Source: Sphingomonadales bacterium (GTDB lineage Bacteria; Pseudomonadota; Alphaproteobacteria; Sphingomonadales; Sphingomonadaceae). Taken from it: DNA of 5,083 bases. This document shows, in pieces, positions 1 through 5,083 of this stretch. The position numbers were made by a program, and so were the translations under genes. The DNA lies in assembly GCA_004292705.1 (NCBI GenBank), contig RDXA01000178.1, forward strand, positions 1 through 5,083, given 5' to 3'. Positions within the stretch are counted from its first letter, which is position 1. The number at the start of each line of letters is the position of its first letter. The notes under the pieces are model-generated. The model had not been told where the DNA came from. It did no database searches and saw only the letters and a program-made list of their open reading frames with translations.

Positions 1-854
1 GGGGTGAGGCGGCGCTTCCTGCGCCCGTCAAACTTGCTGAGCGCGGCAAAGGCGACGTGATCGAGATCGAGGTTCAGCCCCATGCCGATCGCGTCCGTGG
101 CGACGATGTAATCGACCTCGCCCGACTGGAACATCGCGACCTGCTTGTTGCGGGTCTCGGGCGAAAGCGCCCCCATCACCACCGCCGCGCCGCCGCGAAA
201 CCGCCGCAGGGCCTCGGCCATCGCGTAGACCTGCTCGACGCTGAAGGCGACGACGGCAGAGCGTTTGGGCAGGCGCGACAGCTTGCATAGCCCCGCATGG
301 GAGAGGGTGGAAAAGCGCGGGCGGCTGGTGATCTCGGCCTTCGGGATCAGCGCCTTGACCATCGGTTCCAGCGTGGCGCTGCCGAGGATCATCGTCTCCT
401 CCCGCCCTCGCGCATGGAGCAATCGGTCGGTGAAGATATGCCCGCGTTCCGGGTCAGCCCCTAGCTGTGCTTCGTCGAGCGCCACAAACGCCACCTCACC
501 AGTGGTGCGGGGCATGGCTTCGGCGGTGCAGAGGAAATAGCGCGCGTCGGGCGGTTCGATCCGCTCCTCGCCGGTGATCAGCGCGACCTGCCTGTCGCCC
601 TTGATCGCGCGCACCCGGTCATAGACCTCGCGCGCCAGCAACCGCAGGGGGAAGCCCATCATGCCGCTGGAATGGCCGCACATCCGCTCGATCGCGAGGT
701 GCGTCTTGCCGGTGTTGGTCGGCCCCAGCACGGCGCGCACATGCGCCTGTTCGGCGGGGCGAGGAGAGGCTGGCAGGGTCACGGCGCTGACGGTTGTGTC
801 AGGCTTGTCCGGAGGGGGCAAGACCACGGGCAGGGGTAGGCACTGGCCGCACAC
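1..854 (-). CDS. SUV3-like ATP-dependent RNA helicase, N-terminal part (cut by left edge)
   Basis: A superfamily 2 helicase resembling mitochondrial SUV3 and its alphaproteobacterial homologues, which unwind RNA using ATP. The minus frame is open from 854 to the window edge (284 codons). Numbered from GTG 854, it shows Walker A GPTNTGKT (residues 44-51), then FPLRLLAREVYDR, LITGEE and LCTAEAM, a DEAQ Walker B box (127-130), SAT (159-161) and, in the second RecA domain, TDAIGMGLNLD (253 onward). Motif VI and the C-terminus lie outside. The start is uncertain. GTG 854 has AAGG four bases upstream, and third-position G/C is high downstream of it but low between it and the upstream stop at 939-941. 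GTG 782 would give a shorter N-terminus closer to the family norm. The first ~25 residues are Pro-rich and probably disordered. The RNA substrate is inferred from the family; helicase class is confident, exact role is not. Confidence 0.9.
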   Translation of the reverse strand, partial: MCGQCLPLPVVLPPPDKPDTTVSAVTLPASPRPAEQAHVRAVLGPTNTGKTHLAIERMCGHSSGMMGFPLRLLAREVYDRVRAIKGDRQVALITGEERIEPPDARYFLCTAEAMPRTTGEVAFVALDEAQLGADPERGHIFTDRLLHARGREETMILGSATLEPMVKALIPKAEITSRPRFSTLSHAGLCKLSRLPKRSAVVAFSVEQVYAMAEALRRFRGGAAVVMGALSPETRNKQVAMFQSGEVDYIVATDAIGMGLNLDLDHVAFAALSKFDGRRKRRLT

Positions 855-1004
855 AACACCTTGCCGTATCAGCGGCGCAGCTCGTCGCTGGTTAACGCCG
901 GATTTACTTTGTTCTGGCAGAGAATTGGAACAAGGCGATCACATTGGGGTGCGCCCGATGGCAGCGATAGGATCGCTTCGCCATGCACCGCTTCCGGGGC
1001 AGGG
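855..1004. promoter_or_regulatory. Divergent intergenic region between helicase and M23 peptidase genes
   Basis: These 150 bp separate two divergently transcribed genes, so promoters for both should lie here or in the 72 bp between the two candidate helicase starts. The stretch 890-935 is clearly AT-richer than the flanking coding DNA. I found no convincing -35/-10 pair with TTGAC-type spacing on either strand. The plus frame stays open upstream from a TTG at 861, but the encoded residues (many Ser, Arg and Gly, no family similarity that I can see) do not look like part of the peptidase. Confidence 0.5.
892..907 (+). promoter_or_regulatory. Candidate CtrA-type binding site
   Basis: The sequence TTAACGCCGGATTTAC matches the alphaproteobacterial CtrA consensus TTAA-N7-TTAA at 7 of 8 fixed bases, with the exact 7-bp spacer and the common trailing C. 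It lies 97 bp before the peptidase ATG and about 37 bp before the helicase GTG at 854, in the AT-richer part of the intergenic region. CtrA controls cell-cycle, motility and envelope genes, so control of a LytM-type hydrolase would make sense. This is a pattern match only; half-site-like strings also occur by chance. Confidence 0.35.
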
Positions 1005-2780
1005 ATGTTGAACCAGGCGTGCAAACTGGACGAAATCGGCGAGCCGGATGACGCGCAGGGCGCAGGCGACCCTTCGGCTGGCGGGCCTGCGCTGATGGCC
1101 GTGTCCGGGCCGGTGGACCCTGAAATGATGCGCGGTTTGTTGCCCTATCTGCGCAATGCCCAGAAGCTTGCCCTTCCGCCCTGGTCGCAAGATGCCAACC
1201 ACCAACTGGCCACTCGGCTAGAGATTCTGACCCGGCGCTATGAGGCATGGCGGCAAGGGGCCTCACGATGGTTCGCACAGCTCGACCTTGCACCCGATCT
1301 TGCCGAGGATATTGGCAGCCGCCGCTGGCTGCGCGGGCTCGGCACGATGGTTGGCATGAGTGTGGCGGCGCTCGCATGCTGGCCCGATTTCACGCCACTC
1401 GAAGCCCGGCCGGCCATGCCGCAGAGCGAGGCGGTGGAAAGCGAGTTCCGTAGCCAGATGATCCTGCCGCTTGCCTTGGGTGCAGATAGTGGACGGCGGA
1501 TGGGGCCGACCCAGGCGGTGGTTCCGCTCAAGAGCGCGCCCGAGCGACCGCAGGTGCAAATGGTCGTTACGCTCGCGCCGGGCGACAGTTTCGCCTCGAT
1601 GTTACGCCGCGCGGGCGTTTCTGCTGGCGATATTGACCGCGCGGCAGCACTGGTGGGACAGGCCGTGGCTGTCGGCGACATTGCGCCGGGCACGCAGATG
1701 GACTTGGTGCTCGGCCGACGCCCCGGCCCCAGCGAGCCACGCCCGCTCGACAGCCTTGCCTTCCGCGCACGCTTCGATCTCGCGCTTGAGCTGACCCGTC
1801 CCGGGTTTGGCCAGATTGCAGCGGACGGCACCCCGCTCGCCCCGTCAGGCCCGCTCGCGCTCAAGCGTAATGCGATCCGTGTTGATGAGACCCCGCTGCG
1901 CGTGCGCGGAACGGTTGGCAGCAGCCTCTACCGTTCTATGCGTCAGGCGGGCGTTCCGGCAAGCGCGGTGCAGGAATATCTCAAGGCGCTCGATGCGCAG
2001 ATCGACATGGACCGCGAGGTCCGGCCGACCGACGAGTTCGACATCATAATCGGCTACCGCCGTGCCGCCACTGGCGAGCGGCAGGCGGGCAATCTGCTCT
2101 ATGCCGGCATCGACCGTGCCGGAAACCCCCGCACCCAGTTGATGCGCTGGGGGGGCGAGGGCCGTTTCTATGAAGCTTCAGGGGTCGGAGAGCAGCGTCG
2201 TGGCCTGCTGGCACCAGTTCCGGGCCCTGTGACGTCGAACTTCGGGATGCGTCGCCACCCGATTCTCGGTTATCACCGCATGCACGCAGGTATGGACTTC
2301 AAGGCGCGCTACGGCACCCCGATCATTGCCGTCAGCGACGGGCGGGTTAGCAGCGCCGGACGGGCGGGCGGATGCGGTATCGCCGTGCGCCTCGAACATG
2401 GTGGAGGGCTCTCGACCCGCTATTGCCACATGAGTCGGATGGCGGTGGCACCGGGCATGGCGGTGCGGCGCGGGCAGGTGATCGGCTATGTCGGATCGAC
2501 CGGCCTTTCGACCGGCGCTCACCTCCATTACGAGATGTATCGTGGCGGCCGGGCGATTAATCCGGCAAGCGTGCAATTCGTCAACCGCGCGTTGTTGGGC
2601 GGCACCGAGCTGATTGATTTCCGCCGCCAGCTGATCAAGCTCAAGGAGATCGAGGTGGGTGCAGCGCTGAAAGATCTCACGCCCTTGCCGGGGGAAGTCA
2701 AGGAACCGGTGCGCGAGATTGAAAAGGTCGATACGGCTCTTAACAGTGTGCGTCGCGGGTCTTCCCGCAGCACGCTGTAA
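1005..2780 (+). CDS. M23 (LytM) family peptidoglycan endopeptidase, MepM-like, membrane-anchored
   Basis: A zinc metallopeptidase expected to cut peptide cross-links of periplasmic peptidoglycan. Numbered from ATG 1005 (591 aa): a cytoplasmic-looking N-terminus (1-108), one membrane segment (about 109-127, LRGLGTMVGMSVAALA), an OapA/LysM-like region (about 184-242, starting VTLAPGDSFASMLRRAGV), a second MepM/Csd3-like N-terminal domain (about 302-380) and the catalytic domain (about 405-522). All metal and catalytic positions are present: HxxxD (H427, D431), YCHM (H475) and HLHYE (H506, H508), so it should be an active enzyme rather than an EnvC/NlpD-like activator. A charged 65-residue tail follows. 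ATG 1005 has a purine run (GGGGCAGGG) abutting it, too close for an ideal ribosome site. ATG 1095 and 1125 are alternatives and the upstream TTG 861 is unlikely. Family is confident; bond specificity is inferred. Confidence 0.93.
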   Translation: MLNQACKLDEIGEPDDAQGAGDPSAGGPALMAVSGPVDPEMMRGLLPYLRNAQKLALPPWSQDANHQLATRLEILTRRYEAWRQGASRWFAQLDLAPDLAEDIGSRRWLRGLGTMVGMSVAALACWPDFTPLEARPAMPQSEAVESEFRSQMILPLALGADSGRRMGPTQAVVPLKSAPERPQVQMVVTLAPGDSFASMLRRAGVSAGDIDRAAALVGQAVAVGDIAPGTQMDLVLGRRPGPSEPRPLDSLAFRARFDLALELTRPGFGQIAADGTPLAPSGPLALKRNAIRVDETPLRVRGTVGSSLYRSMRQAGVPASAVQEYLKALDAQIDMDREVRPTDEFDIIIGYRRAATGERQAGNLLYAGIDRAGNPRTQLMRWGGEGRFYEASGVGEQRRGLLAPVPGPVTSNFGMRRHPILGYHRMHAGMDFKARYGTPIIAVSDGRVSSAGRAGGCGIAVRLEHGGGLSTRYCHMSRMAVAPGMAVRRGQVIGYVGSTGLSTGAHLHYEMYRGGRAINPASVQFVNRALLGGTELIDFRRQLIKLKEIEVGAALKDLTPLPGEVKEPVREIEKVDTALNSVRRGSSRSTL

Positions 2781-2785
2781 CCAGA

Positions 2786-2799
2786 GCTTGTCGTCAAGC
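2786..2799 (+). other. Small hairpin between peptidase gene and hemB
   Basis: GCTTG and CAAGC form a perfect 5-bp stem around the 4-base loop TCGT, starting six bases after the peptidase stop. A second 4-bp GCGC pair around GGATT follows at 2798-2810. There is no T-tract, so this is not a convincing intrinsic terminator. It could slow or process a read-through transcript, or be chance in GC-rich DNA. Confidence 0.2.
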
Positions 2800-2825
2800 G
2801 CGGATTGCGCGTAAACCCACGTCCG

Positions 2826-3821
2826 ATGACTGGAAGCTATCCCAACACCCGCCTGCGCCGCACCCGTGCCACCGGCTGGAGCCGCGCGCTGCATCGTGAG
2901 ACGGTGCTCACCTCTGCCGATCTGATCTGGCCGCTGTTCGTCACCTCCGGCGAGGGCGTGGAGGAACCGATCGCCACGCTGCCCGGCGTGTCGCGCTGGT
3001 CGGTCGACGGCATCGTCGCGCGGGCGAAGGAGGCGGTCGATCTCGGGATCCCGGTGATCGCGCTGTTCCCCAACACCCCGCGCGAGCTGCGCAGCGATGA
3101 CGGGGCCGAAGCGCACAATCCCGACAACCTGATGTGCCGCGCGATCCGCGCCATCAAGGACGCCTGCGGCAATGATATCGGCGTCCTCACCGACGTGGCG
3201 CTCGATCCCTATACCAGCCACGGGCAGGACGGGCTGATCGACGATACCGGCTATGTCATCAATGACGAAACCGTGGCGGTGCTGGTCGATCAGGCGGTCA
3301 ACCAGGCCAATGCGGGGGCGGATATCATCGCGCCCAGCGACATGATGGACGGCCGCATCCACGCGATCCGCATGGCGCTGGAAATGAACGGCCACCCCAA
3401 TGTCCAGATCATGTCCTATGCCGCCAAGTATGCCAGCGCCTTCTACGGCCCGTTCCGCGATGCGGTGGGCAGCGGCGGGCTGCTCAAGGGCGACAAGAAG
3501 GCCTACCAAATGGACCCGGCCAATGCCGACGAGGCGATGCGCGAGGTTGCTCTGGATATTGCCGAGGGGGCGGATTCGGTGATGGTCAAGCCCGGCCTTG
3601 CCTATCTCGACATCATCTACCGCGTGAAGCAGCGCTTCGACGTGCCGGTGTTCGCCTATCAGGTGAGCGGCGAATATGCGATGATCGAAGCGGCGCAGGC
3701 CGCCGGGATCGGAGACCGCGACGCGCTGGTGCTCGAAAAGCTGATCGCTTTCAAGCGGGCCGGGTGCAGCGGCATCCTGACCTATCATGCCGCCCATGTT
3801 GCCCGCCTGCTGAATGGGTGA
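2826..3821 (+). CDS. hemB: Delta-aminolevulinic acid dehydratase (porphobilinogen synthase)
   Basis: Condenses two 5-aminolevulinate molecules into porphobilinogen, the first common pyrrole for heme and other tetrapyrroles, in the cytoplasm. The 331-aa length is normal for the family. Numbered from ATG 2826, the two Schiff-base lysines sit in SYAAKYASAFYGPFRDA (K201) and VMVKPGLAYLD (K255). The metal region reads LTDVALDPYTSHGQDG (D123, D127): the cysteines of zinc-type enzymes are replaced by Asp/Ala, which marks the Mg-dependent class seen in Pseudomonas and alphaproteobacteria. ATG 2826 is chosen because the protein then starts MTGSYPNTRLRRTRATGWSR, the usual N-terminus; TTG 2805 would add seven unlike residues. 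No clear Shine-Dalgarno sequence precedes it. It lies 45 bp after the peptidase gene and its end overlaps the next gene by 8 bp. Confidence 0.97.
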   Translation: MTGSYPNTRLRRTRATGWSRALHRETVLTSADLIWPLFVTSGEGVEEPIATLPGVSRWSVDGIVARAKEAVDLGIPVIALFPNTPRELRSDDGAEAHNPDNLMCRAIRAIKDACGNDIGVLTDVALDPYTSHGQDGLIDDTGYVINDETVAVLVDQAVNQANAGADIIAPSDMMDGRIHAIRMALEMNGHPNVQIMSYAAKYASAFYGPFRDAVGSGGLLKGDKKAYQMDPANADEAMREVALDIAEGADSVMVKPGLAYLDIIYRVKQRFDVPVFAYQVSGEYAMIEAAQAAGIGDRDALVLEKLIAFKRAGCSGILTYHAAHVARLLNG

Positions 3822-4362
3822 GCCGGTGCTCGTCACCGAACGGCTGGAACTGCGCCGGATCGCGCCCGGCGACATCGAACGCCAGCTTGCGCACCTCAAC
3901 ACGCCCACAGTCATGGCGCATCTCGGCGGGGTGAAGACCCGCGCCGCGATTGCCGAGAAGCACGCGCGCGCACAGGCCCTGTTCGACGCAGACGGGTTCG
4001 GCTTCATGATGATGTGGGAACGCGCCACCGGCGAATTCGTGGGCCATTGCGGGATGAAGCGGGTGGACAATCCGCATGCCCCTAACCCGGGCGACCACGA
4101 GATCGGCTGGCTGGTGCGCGAGGATCGCTGGCGTCGCGGCTATGCCCACGAAGCCATCAGTGCAGTGATGGATTGGGGCTTTGCCGTGCATGGCGCGCCG
4201 CATATCGTCGCATTGACCTGCGAAGCCAACGTGGGCAGCTGGCGGCTGATGGAAAAGCTCCGGATGTTGCGCCGCGCGGATCTGGATTTTCTCGATCCGG
4301 CCGAACCCGATCCGATCATTCAATATGCCATCACGCGAGAGCAATGGGAGAGCCAGCGATGA
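3814..4362 (+). CDS. GNAT-family N-acetyltransferase, RimJ/RimL-like
   Basis: Predicted to transfer acetyl from acetyl-CoA to an amine; the substrate is unknown. The 182-aa protein is a single Acetyltransf_3-type domain: beta-1 with TERLELRRI (8-16), FGFMMMWERATGEFVGHCGMK (62-82, central strands), HEIGWLVREDRWRRGYAHEA (95-114) with the pyrophosphate-binding loop RRGYA, and NVGSWRLMEKLRM (139-151), in which Asn and Ser occupy the usual late GNAT positions. The common KLGM/KLGF glycine is Arg here. ATG 3814 overlaps the hemB end (ATGGGTGA), suggesting translational coupling; GTG 3826 is an in-frame alternative that still keeps the first strand. It also overlaps the next gene by 4 bp. RimJ/RimL enzymes acetylate ribosomal protein N-termini, but many relatives act on small molecules, so the name should stop at family level. 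Confidence 0.9.
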   Translation: MGEPVLVTERLELRRIAPGDIERQLAHLNTPTVMAHLGGVKTRAAIAEKHARAQALFDADGFGFMMMWERATGEFVGHCGMKRVDNPHAPNPGDHEIGWLVREDRWRRGYAHEAISAVMDWGFAVHGAPHIVALTCEANVGSWRLMEKLRMLRRADLDFLDPAEPDPIIQYAITREQWESQR

Positions 4363-4925
4363 CTTACCGACCGGGTGTCAACATCATCCCGATTCACGGC
4401 AAGGCGCCGGTGATCCACGAAACCGCCTTTATCGCGCCCGGCAGCACGATCATCGGCGATGTCGAGATCGGGGCGGGAAGCTCGATCTGGTACAATTGTG
4501 TGCTGCGCGCCGACGTGTTCTCGATCCGCATCGGCGAGCGCACCAATGTCCAGGACGGCAGCGTGCTCCACTGCGATCCGCCGCGCCCCGGCGATCCCGA
4601 TGGCTGCCCGCTGGTGATCGGCGACGACGTGCTGATCGGCCACATGGCGATGGTGCATGGTTGCACGATCCGCGATCGCGGCTTTGTCGGGCTCGGTGCG
4701 ATCGTGATGAACAAGGCGGTGATCGGAAGCGACGCGATGCTGGCTGCCGGCGCGATGCTGACCGAGCGCAAGGTGATGGGCGAGCGCGAGCTGTGGGCGG
4801 GTCGTCCGGCGGTGAAGATGAAGGAGCTGGACGACGCAGCGGTCGCCGGCATGCGCGTCGGCGTGATGCACTATGCCGAAAACGCCAAACACCATGCGGA
4901 GGCTGTGCGCGCGGCGCTGGGCTAA
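4359..4925 (+). CDS. Gamma-class carbonic anhydrase-like protein (hexapeptide-repeat, YrdA/PaaY/CamH type)
   Basis: A left-handed beta-helix protein, expected to be a trimer with metal between subunits. Of 188 aa, about 18-150 are hexapeptide repeats (such as IIGDVEIGAGSSIW, LVIGDDVLIGH, RGFVGLGAIVMNKAVIGSDA), followed by a C-terminal helix (153-186). The three metal-binding histidines are present: H71 (VLHCD), H95 and H100 (GHMAMVHGC), with the family RAD (50-52) and NVQDG (63-67) motifs. The acidic loop with proton-shuttle glutamates of archaeal Cam is absent, as in YrdA/CamH relatives, so CO2 hydration activity cannot be assumed; some homologues are thioesterases (PaaY) or of unknown role. 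The start ATG 4359 overlaps the GNAT stop (ATGA), arguing for coupling and against the longer upstream frame. Its TAA interlocks with the convergent gene's stop. Confidence 0.93.
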   Translation: MTYRPGVNIIPIHGKAPVIHETAFIAPGSTIIGDVEIGAGSSIWYNCVLRADVFSIRIGERTNVQDGSVLHCDPPRPGDPDGCPLVIGDDVLIGHMAMVHGCTIRDRGFVGLGAIVMNKAVIGSDAMLAAGAMLTERKVMGERELWAGRPAVKMKELDDAAVAGMRVGVMHYAENAKHHAEAVRAALG

Positions 4926-5083
4926 GGTTGGAGCCGCCAGGCAAGGCCCAGCAATGCCAACGCCGCCACGAAGCCTGCCGCTGCCGCTACGGCTGGTGCC
5001 ATCAGGCACAGCGCGCCGCCCGCCACAGCGCCAAGCGCCAGCGCGCTCCACAAGATGCCGTAACCACGGGTCGAGGGTAGCGG
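4922..5083 (-). CDS. C-terminal fragment of an integral membrane protein (cut by right edge)
   Basis: The minus frame is open from the right edge to TAG at 4924-4922, giving 53 residues. They start PLPSTRGYGILW and form two hydrophobic segments: about 9-29 (GILWSALALGAVAGGALCLM) and about 31-49 (AVAAAAGFVAALALLGLAW), ending RLQP. This looks like the last two transmembrane helices of a polytopic protein. The small-residue-rich helices after an STRGYG loop would fit a major facilitator transporter, but the fragment is too short to name. It converges on the carbonic anhydrase gene with no intergenic space. No start is visible because the N-terminus lies beyond the window. Confidence 0.6.
   Translation of the reverse strand, partial: PLPSTRGYGILWSALALGAVAGGALCLMAPAVAAAAGFVAALALLGLAWRLQP

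Noticed and set aside
861..1004. Upstream extension of the peptidase frame from TTG 861
   Set aside because: The 48 added residues look non-coding in composition, the region overlaps the AT-richer promoter area, and ATG 1005 gives a coherent protein.
1238..1864. A 208-codon minus-strand frame inside the peptidase gene
   Set aside because: Its Ser/Arg/Pro/Ala-rich translation with no motif is typical of antisense reading in GC-rich DNA.
2781..2825. Intrinsic terminator between the peptidase gene and hemB
   Set aside because: The stems are only 4-5 bp and no T-tract follows, so termination is not supported; it is listed only as a weak hairpin.
2178..4070. A 630-codon open frame on the minus strand, antisense to the peptidase 3' end, hemB and the GNAT start
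   Set aside because: It runs against three well-supported genes. Its translation is rich in His, Arg, Ala and Asp with no recognisable domain, as expected for the antisense of GC-biased codons.
4173..4358. Upstream extension of the carbonic anhydrase frame inside the GNAT gene
   Set aside because: The 62 residues are a frame-shifted reading of the GNAT gene; ATG 4359 with the ATGA overlap gives the normal family N-terminus.
4320..5051. A 243-codon minus-strand frame antisense to the gamma-CA gene, and a 251-codon plus-strand frame over the same region
   Set aside because: Both are low-complexity shadows rich in Arg, His or Ala, with no domain, over a clear hexapeptide-repeat gene.

Overview
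The window reads as ordinary, gene-dense chromosome from a GC-rich alphaproteobacterium. Sphingomonadales (Erythrobacteraceae-like) is my best guess, from recalled protein style (SUV3-type helicase, HemB N-terminus, gamma-carbonic anhydrase) and strong G/C bias at third codon positions. No database search supports this.

Layout. Positions 1-854 hold the 5' part of a minus-strand SUV3-like DEAD/DEAH-type helicase whose C-terminal part lies beyond the left edge. A 150-bp divergent intergenic region (855-1004) is AT-richer and carries a near-consensus CtrA-type site. From 1005 to 4925 four plus-strand genes follow closely: a membrane-anchored M23 (LytM) peptidoglycan endopeptidase of the MepM type; hemB, 45 bp later; a RimJ/RimL-like GNAT acetyltransferase overlapping hemB by 8 bp; and a gamma-class carbonic anhydrase-like protein overlapping the GNAT gene by 4 bp (ATGA). 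At the right edge, a minus-strand ORF for the C-terminus of a membrane protein converges on the carbonic anhydrase gene, and the two stop codons share two bases.

Function. The peptidase acts on the periplasmic cell wall. HemB makes porphobilinogen for heme and other tetrapyrroles. The GNAT and gamma-CA genes look translationally coupled to hemB, but their biochemical link to heme synthesis is unknown. The helicase is probably an RNA-processing enzyme with its own divergent transcript.

I see no mobile element, CRISPR array, tRNA, rRNA or clearly new defence or biosynthetic system. The points most worth checking are the CtrA-like site between the helicase and cell-wall genes, the long cytoplasmic N-terminus of the peptidase, and the tight hemB-GNAT-gammaCA coupling.
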